Source of the DNA: Vibrio plantisponsor | GTDB taxonomy: Bacteria > Pseudomonadota > Gammaproteobacteria > Enterobacterales > Vibrionaceae | Assembly (NCBI RefSeq): GCF_013041605.1 | Contig: NZ_JABEQC010000003.1 | Coordinates: 107,898-171,897 of the forward strand | Direction of reading: 5' to 3' | Length of the DNA stretch: 64,000 nucleotides | In this document: in pieces, positions 47,776 through 57,227 of the stretch | Layout: each line of letters starts with the position of its first letter | How positions within the stretch are numbered: the first letter of the stretch is position 1 | Made by a program: the position numbers and the translations under genes | Notes under the pieces: generated by a model | What the model saw: only the letters and a program-made list of their open reading frames with translations | Database searches by the model: none | Told to the model about the DNA's origin: nothing

Positions 47776-48415
47776 TCTTTGCTCCTTTCGCGGTTAATAC
47801 GAATACGTCCATATGCCCTTCTTCACCATGTTCAACTGAACGAATCGGACGAGCGTTATGCCAAAGTATGTTATCTGCCAGCATCGCAACTTCACCGTTA
47901 TCTAGCACTTTGCGGAAAAACGGTGCGTCATGGCAGTCTTGGTAAAGCATGATTTCCCCGCCCACAATGTTGTGTCGGTCGATACCAATAATGGCGATAT
48001 GGTCAAAGCCATCTTGATGAACACCTTCAGGTGCAACTTGGGTTTCATCGTAAATGGCTGCTATACGCATCTGGTGAATTTCTATTTCTTGACCGTCAGG
48101 CAGTTCATTGCTCGATACAAACAATTCGCACATTTCTCTCATACCTTCACTTTTCAAAGTCGAAGATAAGATCGGTTCGAAATGACGAACGACATTGCCT
48201 TGGAAATGGTTAATTTCGTCAGATTGCATAAAGTCGTGTTTGTCCGTCGGAACCACTTCGCCTCCGATAAACCGAACCACAGAGTAACGACGTAGTCGAT
48301 ACTGCCCGTCAGCATGATCAGTACGTGGCAAGTTAACAAAGGATGGCGCAAGCTGAGATAAAGCGTTTTGACTCAATTGAGTTATATGTAGGGTATTTAA
48401 GTGTGAGTGCAACAT
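47759..48415 (-). CDS. 2OG-Fe(II) dioxygenase (PF10014-type, amino-acid hydroxylase-like)
   Basis: 218 residues from the second of two adjacent ATGs, which is better spaced from AAGGAG. The double-stranded beta-helix iron site is H133-x-D135 in PEGVHQDGFDH and H186 in ILWHNARPI, where nearby arginines could bind 2-oxoglutarate. The run EGVHQDGFDHIAIIGI then NIVGGE resembles the family that includes Bacillus L-isoleucine 4-hydroxylase, so a free amino acid is a reasonable substrate guess. It is first in a two-gene operon with the PLP enzyme. Confidence 0.85.
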   Translation of the reverse strand: MLHSHLNTLHITQLSQNALSQLAPSFVNLPRTDHADGQYRLRRYSVVRFIGGEVVPTDKHDFMQSDEINHFQGNVVRHFEPILSSTLKSEGMREMCELFVSSNELPDGQEIEIHQMRIAAIYDETQVAPEGVHQDGFDHIAIIGIDRHNIVGGEIMLYQDCHDAPFFRKVLDNGEVAMLADNILWHNARPIRSVEHGEEGHMDVFVLTAKGAKNALQS

Positions 48416-48853
48416 CATCGACTCCTTAATGAAGACACTTTTGTTATTATTATATTTAACAATTATTTTACATTTATAGTACGCATTAATTTGGTGAATT
48501 CCAGTTTTTACGGCAATAAAATCCACATATTGAAACAAAAAAGTACAATACACTACAAATAATCAAAATAGTGGTCTATTACTTCAAATCACAACCTTTA
48601 GGAAGGCTAAATTTGAACGCTTTCCCTTAAACTCACCTAACTTATTCATTTAAATATATTATTTCTCATTTCCAGAGGCGAGTTCGCTTAACATCACAGA
48701 TTTAAAGGGGAAAGAATTTTTCGCTATGCAACTGGTCAAACGAAGAGAGGAAAGCCTAGTGTAAAAACCCTAGATTCAAGTCAATATGAAGTCATTTAGT
48801 GTCAGGTGAGATAAGAGAATAAGACCGAAAAATTCCGGCCCTTTCACTTCAAG
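48416..48853. other. AT-rich intergenic region
   Basis: 438 bp upstream of the dioxygenase operon and downstream of the ACT gene. No gene, RNA fold or remnant was recognised. It should hold the promoter of the dioxygenase operon. Confidence 0.5.
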
Positions 48854-49243
48854 CTACCAATTTGATAGAAGCGTTAATGCCGTTTCGGCATGACAGGATT
48901 GAACAAAAATATGGTCGTGATAAAAAGCGGCAATCACATTCGCGCTAATACCATGAGAAGCTAATTTGGTGGACACAGCAGCCGTTAAGCCCACAGCATC
49001 GAGACTGGAATGCACCGTTAAAGTGATTTGTCGGTATGTGTTTTCAAACTCAATGTGGTTCTCCAAAGCCGTCTGTTTACGTATCACCAAACTTAAGCCT
49101 TCTTGTTCACAGAAAGTCGTAACAGGTCGCCAGTGCAGGTACTCATCTACCTTGCCAGTTAGTGTGCAAAATACAAATTCCTCTTCAACTAAATGTGGCT
49201 GCATTGAACTAAGTAGTTGTTGTAAGTCTGTTATTCCCGCCAT
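48854..49243 (-). CDS. ACT domain-containing protein
   Basis: 129 residues. It belongs to a two-lobed ACT-like family: an N-terminal half (EEEFVFCTLTGKVDEYLHWRPVTTFCEQEGLSLVIRK, about 20-57) and a C-terminal ACT lobe (ITLTVHSSLDAVGLTAAVSTKLASHGISANVIAAFYHDHIFV, about 73-114). ACT lobes bind amino acids as regulatory ligands. No enzyme domain is fused. It stands alone, divergent from trxB, and upstream of the dioxygenase operon by 438 bp. Confidence 0.85.
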   Translation of the reverse strand: MAGITDLQQLLSSMQPHLVEEEFVFCTLTGKVDEYLHWRPVTTFCEQEGLSLVIRKQTALENHIEFENTYRQITLTVHSSLDAVGLTAAVSTKLASHGISANVIAAFYHDHIFVQSCHAETALTLLSNW

Positions 49244-49398
49244 TTTTGCTCCATTCTCCAGTTAATGGCTCAAATCCCTTTTAAAAACAAGGAATTCAAC
49301 CCTATTTATAATTCTAAACTATAACCATTTATTCGGCTGTTTCTCCTTTTATTCCTAGTAATTTATCCCTACAATCGAGTTAACTTTTCGATCATTAA

Positions 49399-50373
<975 letters not shown>

Positions 50374-50407
50374 GCATAAGAATTTACAATATTAATATCT
50401 AACTCAT

Positions 50408-50440
50408 AAAACCCAGCGGTATATCCGCTGGGTTTTCTTT
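50408..50440 (+). terminator. trxB terminator
   Basis: Stem AAACCCAGCGGTAT/ATCCGCTGGGTTT followed by a T-rich tract. Confidence 0.9.
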
Positions 50441-50494
50441 TGTATACTACGTGCCCTCAACATATAAGAAGAAATATTATTAAGCCTTTACATA

Positions 50495-52297
50495 ATGGAT
50501 AAGAAAAAACAACGTAGCTTGAACGCATGGCTCAAGCAGCAAAGTAAATTAGCCAAACGCTGGCTTATGATTGCTGTTGGGCTTGGGGTACTTTCGAGCC
50601 TATTTCTACTTGCCCAAGCGGCGCTGCTCGCGACAATTTTGCATCAGCTGATTATCGAGCATGCAGATAAATACTCGCTAATCCCTTACTTTTTGGGCTT
50701 AGTGGTAACTGTTGCTGCACGTGCTGGATGTACTTGGGGACGAGAGATCGCAGGCTTTAAAGCCGGTAAAGAAATCCGAATTTATATCCGCCAGTTAATC
50801 TTCGACAAACTGCGTGAGTTAGGCCCTGCTTATATCAAAGGCAAGCCTGCTGGCGCATGGGCGACGCTGACACTTGAGCAAGTTGAAAACATGCACGACT
50901 TCTTTGCTCGTTACTTACCGCAGATGTCGCTTTCTGTATTGATCCCGTTTGTCATTCTGATTGTCGTCTTTCCAGTCAACTGGGCTGCGGGTTTGATTTT
51001 CCTGCTCACTGCGCCCCTTGTTCCGCTATTTATGGCGCTGGTTGGTATTAAAGCCGCTGACGCAGGCAGAAAAAACTTTAAAGCACTGCAACGTCTTTCT
51101 GGTCACTTCTATGACCGCTTACAGTCAATGACGACAATTCGTCTGTTTGACCGTACCGCAGCAGAAACAGAGCATATGCGCGGTGCATCTGAAGTATTCC
51201 GTAAACGAACTATGGATGTTTTACGCATAGCATTCTTGTCTTCCGCTGTACTTGAGTTCTTTACATCGATTTCAATTGCGATTACTGCGGTTTACTTCGG
51301 TTTCAGCTTTATCGGCGAATTAGAATTTGGTTACTACGGCGCAGGCGTCACCTTGTTCTCCGGTTTGTTTATTCTTATTCTCGCTCCAGAGTTTTATCAG
51401 CCGCTGCGTGAGCTGGGCACTTATTATCATGCGAAACAGCAAGCGGTGGGTGCGGCTGAAAGTATTGTTGAGTTCTTACAAACCGACGTGAGCAAAGTGG
51501 CTTCAGGTTCAACACCTCTTCCAGCGAATCATCAATCGACCAATGATTCTGTTGAGATCGTTGCTCGTGATTTGGAAGTGCTTAGCCCTGAAGGTAAACG
51601 CTTAGTTGGTCCTGTTTCTTTCACATTGAACAGCCATGAAACAACAGCGTTAGTTGGCCCAAGCGGCGCAGGTAAAACCAGCCTGATAAATGCCATTTTA
51701 GGGTTTATGCCATATCAAGGCAGTTTGACGATTAATGGCATCGAGCTCAGCCAACTCGATCATACAAGTTGGCGCAAAGCGATTAGCTGGGTTGGTCAAA
51801 ACCCGTTACTGGTACACGGCACAATTCGTGACAACGTAACCCTAGGTAAAAACGATATTACTGACCAAGCCGTGCAAGAAGTGCTCGATAATGCTTATGC
51901 TTCAGAGTTTGTTAACAAGCATGGTTTGGATTATATGATCAGTGACCGCTCTGGTGGCTTGTCTGTAGGTCAGGCACAACGCTTAGCCTTAGCCCGTGCG
52001 ATGTTACAAAAAGGCCGTTTCTGGTTACTGGATGAACCAACCGCAAGTTTAGATGCACGCAGCGAACAGTTGGTCATGCAAGGGCTTAATACTCAAATTG
52101 CAGACAAAACAGCGCTGCTTGTCACTCACCAACTACTCCCGTTGAAATCCGTCCATCAAATCCTCGTGATGCGTGATGGCTTGCTTGAGCAATCCGGAGA
52201 TTTCAATACGCTCAGCCAACAACAAGGCCTGTTTGCCTCAATGTTAGCGTCCAATCAAGCCGTTCAAGAAGCTGATAAGGGGAATCTAGATGCGTGA
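50495..52297 (+). CDS. cydD: Thiol ABC exporter subunit CydD
   Basis: 600 residues: six transmembrane helices (about 20-320), then an ABC ATPase with Walker A GPSGAGKT, signature SVGQAQRLALARAM and Walker B RFWLLDEPTASLD. With CydC it exports cysteine and glutathione to the periplasm and is needed to assemble cytochrome bd oxidase. The signature motif is SVGQA rather than LSGGQ. Its end overlaps cydC by 8 bp, indicating coupled translation. Confidence 0.96.
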   Translation: MDKKKQRSLNAWLKQQSKLAKRWLMIAVGLGVLSSLFLLAQAALLATILHQLIIEHADKYSLIPYFLGLVVTVAARAGCTWGREIAGFKAGKEIRIYIRQLIFDKLRELGPAYIKGKPAGAWATLTLEQVENMHDFFARYLPQMSLSVLIPFVILIVVFPVNWAAGLIFLLTAPLVPLFMALVGIKAADAGRKNFKALQRLSGHFYDRLQSMTTIRLFDRTAAETEHMRGASEVFRKRTMDVLRIAFLSSAVLEFFTSISIAITAVYFGFSFIGELEFGYYGAGVTLFSGLFILILAPEFYQPLRELGTYYHAKQQAVGAAESIVEFLQTDVSKVASGSTPLPANHQSTNDSVEIVARDLEVLSPEGKRLVGPVSFTLNSHETTALVGPSGAGKTSLINAILGFMPYQGSLTINGIELSQLDHTSWRKAISWVGQNPLLVHGTIRDNVTLGKNDITDQAVQEVLDNAYASEFVNKHGLDYMISDRSGGLSVGQAQRLALARAMLQKGRFWLLDEPTASLDARSEQLVMQGLNTQIADKTALLVTHQLLPLKSVHQILVMRDGLLEQSGDFNTLSQQQGLFASMLASNQAVQEADKGNLDA

Positions 52298-54011
52298 TTT
52301 ACTGCCATACTTAAAACTGTATAAAAAGCACTGGTTTGGTTTGTCTCTCGGGATGTTGCTGGCGTTTCTAACCCTGTTAGCATCTATTGGTTTGCTTACG
52401 CTTTCAGGCTGGTTCCTCTCTGCCGCTGCGGTAGCTGGCTTAACGATTGCCCGTGAAACCTTCAACTACATGTTGCCGGGCGCATTCGTTCGCGGCTTTG
52501 CCATGGGGCGTACGGCGGGACGCTGGGGCGAGCGAGTCGTAAGCCATAACGCCACGTTCAAACTGCTGACTGACTTGCGAATTTTCTTTTTTGAAAAACT
52601 CGCACCTATGATTCCAGGCCGAATCTCAAACCTGCGTGATGCAGACCTTTTAAACCGTCTTGTTGCCGATATCGATGCAATGGACCATGTTTACCTGCGT
52701 CTTATCAGCCCAGTGACCGTTGGTGTACTCGGTATTGCGGCAATCACGGCCCTACTCTGCTGGTTTGACTCAAGCTTAGGCTTAGTTCTGGGTACCGTTT
52801 TATTTGTACTTTTACTGCTTTGGCCAGTTATGTTCTACAAGCTTGGCAAACGTAACGGTGCTGAACTTACCCAAAATAAAGCAGACATGCGTATTGCAAC
52901 CATGGACTGGCTGCAAGGCTATAGCGAACTTACTATCTTTGGTGCGGAATCTCGTTACCGCGAAGCCATTTATACCGCGCAAGAAAAACTGCTGACCAAT
53001 CAGAAAATCAATGCGAGCTTTACTGGTTTAGCCCAAGCCCTTCTGTTATTGGCAAACGGCTGGACACTGGTTCTGATGCTGTGGCTAGCGGCTGACGGTG
53101 TCAACGGTCAGGCACCTGACCCTATGATCGCTCTGATGATCTTCGCAACCATGGCAAGCTTTGAGCTACTCATGCCGATTGCAGGAGCATTCCAACATTT
53201 AGGCCAAACACTGACTTCTGCCCGTCGTTTGAATGAAGTCATTCTTAGTGAGCCTGACGTTGTATTCCCTAAACAGAATACAACGCATTCAGGTGAGTTT
53301 TCAGTTGAGTTCGACGGAGTGTCGTTCCAATACCCAGACAGCGAACAGCAAGTGCTGAACAATGTCCAAGTTTCGGTTCCAGCTGGCCACAAACTTGCTA
53401 TTGTTGGTCAAACCGGTTCTGGTAAATCAACACTGATCCAATTGCTCTGCCGTTACTGGGATGCTAACCAAGGTGAGATTAAAATCGCCGGAACGCCTCT
53501 GAAAAACTGGAGTGAAAGTGACCTGCGTGCATCCATCAGTGTGGTAAGTCAACGTGTCGACATCTTAAATGGCACCTTACGCGACAACCTGCTAATGGCG
53601 AAACCGCAAGCTACGGACGAAGAATTGTGCACAATTCTAGAGCGAGTGGGATTACAAAAGCTGCTTGAAGCTCCGGGATTAGATGCTTGGCTAGGTGATG
53701 GTGGACGTCAGCTTTCCGGCGGTGAGAAACGCCGTATTGGTATCTCACGCGCTATTTTGAATAACGCCCCTATCCTATTGTTGGATGAACCTACCGAAGG
53801 TTTGGATAAACAAACAGAACAGCAAATCATGGATCTGTTTAAGTCTCATTTCTCGGGTAAAACGGTCATCTTCATTACGCACCGTCTGATTAATTTGGAT
53901 CAAATGGATGCGATATGCCTGATTGAACAAGGTGAAGTTGTCGAACATGGTACCCATGAAGCGTTACTAGCGCAGCAAGGTCGCTACTATCAGCTTAATC
54001 AAACGCTATAA
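52290..54011 (+). CDS. cydC: Thiol ABC exporter subunit CydC
   Basis: 573 residues, with an N-terminal membrane domain and a C-terminal ATPase: Walker A GQTGSGKST, signature LSGGEKRRIGISRAI and Walker B PILLLDEPTEGLD. It is the partner of CydD in the heterodimeric exporter. The gene begins inside the cydD end and closes with a strong terminator. Confidence 0.96.
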   Translation: MRDLLPYLKLYKKHWFGLSLGMLLAFLTLLASIGLLTLSGWFLSAAAVAGLTIARETFNYMLPGAFVRGFAMGRTAGRWGERVVSHNATFKLLTDLRIFFFEKLAPMIPGRISNLRDADLLNRLVADIDAMDHVYLRLISPVTVGVLGIAAITALLCWFDSSLGLVLGTVLFVLLLLWPVMFYKLGKRNGAELTQNKADMRIATMDWLQGYSELTIFGAESRYREAIYTAQEKLLTNQKINASFTGLAQALLLLANGWTLVLMLWLAADGVNGQAPDPMIALMIFATMASFELLMPIAGAFQHLGQTLTSARRLNEVILSEPDVVFPKQNTTHSGEFSVEFDGVSFQYPDSEQQVLNNVQVSVPAGHKLAIVGQTGSGKSTLIQLLCRYWDANQGEIKIAGTPLKNWSESDLRASISVVSQRVDILNGTLRDNLLMAKPQATDEELCTILERVGLQKLLEAPGLDAWLGDGGRQLSGGEKRRIGISRAILNNAPILLLDEPTEGLDKQTEQQIMDLFKSHFSGKTVIFITHRLINLDQMDAICLIEQGEVVEHGTHEALLAQQGRYYQLNQTL

Positions 54012-54017
54012 AAGACA

Positions 54018-54046
54018 AAGCCCTTTAGTTTCCTAAAGGGCTTTTT
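54018..54046 (+). terminator. cydDC terminator
   Basis: Stem AAGCCCTTTAG/CTAAAGGGCTT followed by T residues. Confidence 0.9.
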
Positions 54047-54089
54047 ATTCTCTTCTCCAGCCAGCGAAAAGATATCGGCTTCAGATACA

Positions 54090-54118
54090 AAAAATCCCAA
54101 GCTAAGCTTGGGATTTTT
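54090..54118. terminator. rluB terminator (bidirectional)
   Basis: Perfect stem AAAAATCCCAAGCT/AGCTTGGGATTTTT, with U tracts built in on both strands. Confidence 0.85.
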
Positions 54119-54145
54119 CAAATTAGAGAGTCTGATAAATTCAGT

Positions 54146-55171
54146 TTACTTACGCGTACGAGGCGTATTCTTTTGCGCTGGTCTTCCGCCTGTTCTGCCT
54201 TTGCCACCTGCTTGGCCTTTACCAGCAGCTGTACCCGCTTTTGCGCGAGAGCCGTGCTCACCAGATGATGGCTTATTTGTCGCAGTTGTTGGCTTACGGC
54301 GACCCTTCGGTGCCGGTGCTGTTACGCGCTCTTCATGGCGGCGTACTGCACGACGAATTTTCTGACTACGAGAACGCTCACGTTTACGCGATGTGTTGTC
54401 TTTAGACACATCAAGCATCGTTTCGTCTTCTGGACGTAGATCAACCAGTTCACGCAAGTAGTTTACTTGCTTAAGGTCTAGTTCCATCCAACCGCCGCGA
54501 GGCAATTTCTTATCTAGGAAGATATCACCATAACGTACACGTTTAAGACGGCTAACTGTGGTCTCTTGAGATTCCCAAAGACGACGAACTTCGCGGTTAC
54601 GACCTTCGTTGATAACAACGTAGAAGGTGTGGTTCATACCTTCACCACCAGCGTATACCACGTCTTCGAAACGTGCTAAACCATCATCAAGTTGAACACC
54701 ACGAACAAGGTTGCGTACTTTATCTTCAGTTACTTCACCGAAAACACGCACTAAGTATTCACGTTCCACTTGACGGCTTGGGTGCATCAAACGGTTAGCC
54801 AACTCACCATCAGTAGTGAACAGAAGCAGACCTGAAGTGTTTGCATCCAGACGACCTACTGAAATCCAGCGCGAACCGCGAATTTTCGGTAGACGGTCAA
54901 AAACCGTACGGCGACCATCAGGGTCATGACGAGTACATAACTCACCTTCTGGTTTGTAATACGCAAGTACGCGACATACAACTTCTTCTTGTGCTTTTGC
55001 AGATACGGTATGCCCGTCAATACGTACAACAGCGCTTTCATCTTCTAAGCGCTCACCCAACGCAGCTACCTTGCCATTAACACTAACACGACCAGCTCTA
55101 ATCAGAGCTTCTAACTCACGACGAGAACCATGACCGGCGCGTGCTAAAACCTTTTGTAACTTTTCGCTCAT
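54146..55171 (-). CDS. rluB: 23S rRNA pseudouridine synthase RluB
   Basis: 341 residues. RluB makes pseudouridine 2605 of 23S rRNA. An S4 RNA-binding domain is at the start ([31 protein letters not shown], about 3-33). The RsuA-type catalytic domain has [31 protein letters not shown] with the catalytic aspartate, and [14 protein letters not shown]. The last 75 residues are a very basic, low-complexity Lys/Arg/Gly/Thr tail, as seen in RluB homologues. Confidence 0.95.
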   Translation of the reverse strand: MSEKLQKVLARAGHGSRRELEALIRAGRVSVNGKVAALGERLEDESAVVRIDGHTVSAKAQEEVVCRVLAYYKPEGELCTRHDPDGRRTVFDRLPKIRGSRWISVGRLDANTSGLLLFTTDGELANRLMHPSRQVEREYLVRVFGEVTEDKVRNLVRGVQLDDGLARFEDVVYAGGEGMNHTFYVVINEGRNREVRRLWESQETTVSRLKRVRYGDIFLDKKLPRGGWMELDLKQVNYLRELVDLRPEDETMLDVSKDNTSRKRERSRSQKIRRAVRRHEERVTAPAPKGRRKPTTATNKPSSGEHGSRAKAGTAAGKGQAGGKGRTGGRPAQKNTPRTRK

Positions 55172-55385
55172 TTATCTACCTTTGTGTCGTCTTCTCAGAC
55201 GTCGAAATATTAGTATGCGATCTGACTTCAGTACCAGTTTTTCTGGCAAAAATCGCGGTCGCGTATTATTACAGATTACACCGACAAAAGCATCCAGTTT
55301 ATCCCCAAACTAAGTAGAGATTTCACCAAGCAAACCTGAGTGGGCGCGAGCGCGAACAAAAAAGAATCTTGTCTCGTTTCACCGC

Positions 55386-56006
55386 TTATTCGAACGGTAA
55401 TGGATCACCCGAGCCAACACGAACAACTTGTGGTTCATCATCGCTGAAATCAATCACGGTTGTCGGCTGTTCACCCAAAAATCCGCCATTGAGAATCACG
55501 TCCACCGCGTGTTCAAGACGATCACGAATTTCATCAGGATCCGATTCCGTCGTCTCATTACCCGGTAAAATAAGCGAAGTCGACATCAAAGGTTCGCCCA
55601 ATGCTTCAAGCAGATCCAACGCGATTTTGTTGTCCGGAATACGGATACCAATGGTTTTACGCTTAGGGTTCATTAAACGACGCGGTACCTCTTTCGTACC
55701 TTTAAAAATAAAGGTGTAAGGCCCAGGCGTATTGTTCTTCAATAAACGGAAAGCCGTATTATCCACGCGTGCATAAAGTGAAATCTCAGACAAATCGCGG
55801 CACAGCAATGTGAAATTGTGCTTGTCGTCTAAACGACGAATCTGACAAATACGCTCTAATGCCTGTTTATTTTCTAACTGGCAGCCTAATGCATAACCGG
55901 AATCAGTTGGGTAAACAATCACACCACCATTCCGAATAATAGCAACCGCTTGATTGATTAAACGTGCTTGTGGGTTTTCTGGATGAACATAAAAAAACTG
56001 GCTCAT
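55386..56006 (-). CDS. YciO-family Sua5/YrdC-type protein
   Basis: 206 residues of the Sua5/YciO/YrdC fold. Members of this fold make threonylcarbamoyl-adenylate for tRNA t6A, but the YciO branch has no settled role and the real t6A enzyme is usually encoded elsewhere. Visible motifs are GGVIVYPTDSGYALGCQ (about 29-45), KHNFTLLCRDLSEIS and TIGIRIPDNKIA. It is 2 bp from rnm and probably in the same transcript, as yciO-yciV are in E. coli. Confidence 0.9.
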   Translation of the reverse strand: MSQFFYVHPENPQARLINQAVAIIRNGGVIVYPTDSGYALGCQLENKQALERICQIRRLDDKHNFTLLCRDLSEISLYARVDNTAFRLLKNNTPGPYTFIFKGTKEVPRRLMNPKRKTIGIRIPDNKIALDLLEALGEPLMSTSLILPGNETTESDPDEIRDRLEHAVDVILNGGFLGEQPTTVIDFSDDEPQVVRVGSGDPLPFE

Positions 56007-56008
56007 TA

Positions 56009-56896
56009 TTATTCCTCTTTACCTAGGGTCTCTTGCCCTAGTCTCTCAGCTGTGTCTTTAGAGAGTATTTCCCAGTCTTTCCAGACTGGTTCCACGCCAG
56101 AAGGCAGCCATAAATTTCGCCCTAACTCCATCCACGGAGACGGGTAATGAAAGTCACTGCCTTGAGAAGCTAATAGATTGTATTGTATAGCATAATCAGC
56201 CAAAGTGCGCCTTTCTTGTGGCGCTTGTTGAGGTTGAGCAACTTCCATTGCGTCACCACCGGCTTCTACAAACGCAGCAATTAAGCGCTTAAGCCACTTA
56301 GCCGTCAAGTTATATCGAGCCGGATGAGCAAGTACCGCCAGCCCTCCGGCTGCATGAATCGCATTAACCGCATCCGCCATTGAGCACCAGTTCGGTGGTA
56401 CATAGCCCGGATTATCGCGCGTTAAAAACTTCTTAAAGACCTGCTGAAGATTTTTCGCATAACCCGCATCCACCAGCCATTTAGCAAAATGGGCACGCGT
56501 GATCGGTGCATCGCCTGCAATCGCTTTGACTTCCTCAAGCACGCCTTCTCGGGTTGATTTCTCTAATCGATGAGCAATCAGCTCCGCACGTCCGACTCGG
56601 TGTTCTTTCTGTTGCTCAATTAGACCTTGCAGATGCGGATTCAATGGGTCGATATTTAAACCAACAATATGAATATCTTTATTCTGCCAAACCGTCGAGA
56701 TTTCAATACCATTGATAAGCGTAATCGGATGCTGTTTCTCTTCAATATAAGCGCGTGCTGGCGCTAATGCCTCAATGGTGTCGTGATCTGTAATCGCAAG
56801 AACATCAACATTAAATCCGATAGCGCGTTCGATCAGCTCTTGGTGAGACATGCGACCATCAGACGCTGTCGTGTGACTATGTAAGTCTATTTTCAT
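56009..56896 (-). CDS. rnm: PHP-domain RNase AM (Rnm/YciV family)
   Basis: 295 residues. The PHP phosphoesterase metal site is clear: [11 protein letters not shown] (residues 3-13), [11 protein letters not shown] (about 35-45), the glutamate in NGIEIST, HPARYN, and GSDFHYP near the end. E. coli Rnm is a 5'-3' exonuclease that trims the 5' ends of 5S and other rRNAs and can release nucleoside monophosphates from 3',5'-bisphosphonucleotides. It is divergent from trpL, as yciV is in E. coli. Confidence 0.93.
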   Translation of the reverse strand: MKIDLHSHTTASDGRMSHQELIERAIGFNVDVLAITDHDTIEALAPARAYIEEKQHPITLINGIEISTVWQNKDIHIVGLNIDPLNPHLQGLIEQQKEHRVGRAELIAHRLEKSTREGVLEEVKAIAGDAPITRAHFAKWLVDAGYAKNLQQVFKKFLTRDNPGYVPPNWCSMADAVNAIHAAGGLAVLAHPARYNLTAKWLKRLIAAFVEAGGDAMEVAQPQQAPQERRTLADYAIQYNLLASQGSDFHYPSPWMELGRNLWLPSGVEPVWKDWEILSKDTAERLGQETLGKEE

Positions 56897-56924
56897 ATTT
56901 TTTAATTTTGCCTGTTTTTAAGGC

Positions 56925-56953
56925 TTGACTTTCACCTCTCGCACTAGTTTACT
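56925..56953 (+). promoter_or_regulatory. trp operon promoter
   Basis: A -35 box TTGACT (56925-56930) and -10 box TTTACT (56948-56953) have 17-bp spacing. The -10 lies inside the TrpR operator, as in E. coli. Confidence 0.85.
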
Positions 56954-56958
56954 AGTAC
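56941..56958. promoter_or_regulatory. TrpR operator
   Basis: GCACTAGTTTACTAGTAC matches the E. coli trp operator (GAACTAGTTAACTAGTAC) at 16 of 18 positions and overlaps the -10 box. Confidence 0.92.
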
Positions 56959-56989
56959 ACAAATACGAGAGCACAAATTAAGGCTTGCT

Positions 56990-57106
56990 ATGTTACAAGA
57001 AATCAACACAAACCCATATTCTAATTTAAGCACAGCTTCTGCTGAGCTTAATATTAATTGGTGGCGTATGTGGTCAGATTCTTGGCGGGCAAACGTGCAC
57101 TTCTAA
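56990..57106 (+). CDS. trpL: trp leader peptide
   Basis: 38 residues with four tryptophans: W24-W25, W28 and W32. Ribosome stalling at these codons senses charged tRNA-Trp. The peptide is much longer than the 14-residue E. coli leader. Codons around W32 include GCGGGC (57085-57090), which can pair with GCCCGC (57129-57134) of the terminator stem and so act as the antiterminator arm. Confidence 0.92.
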   Translation: MLQEINTNPYSNLSTASAELNINWWRMWSDSWRANVHF

Positions 57107-57125
57107 TTCAGAGAAACGCATTCAT

Positions 57126-57155
57126 AAAGCCCGCAATTAGCGGGCTTTTATTTTA
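57126..57155 (+). terminator. trp attenuator
   Basis: Stem GCCCGC/GCGGGC (57129-57145) with a 5-base loop, followed by TTTTATTTTAT. It ends about 75 bp before trpE. Confidence 0.92.
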
Positions 57156-57227
57156 TCAGTTGACATATCGCATCCTCACTTTCAACTGGTTAGAGAACAA
57201 ATTCAGACGATTTAATAAGGAGGTCTT

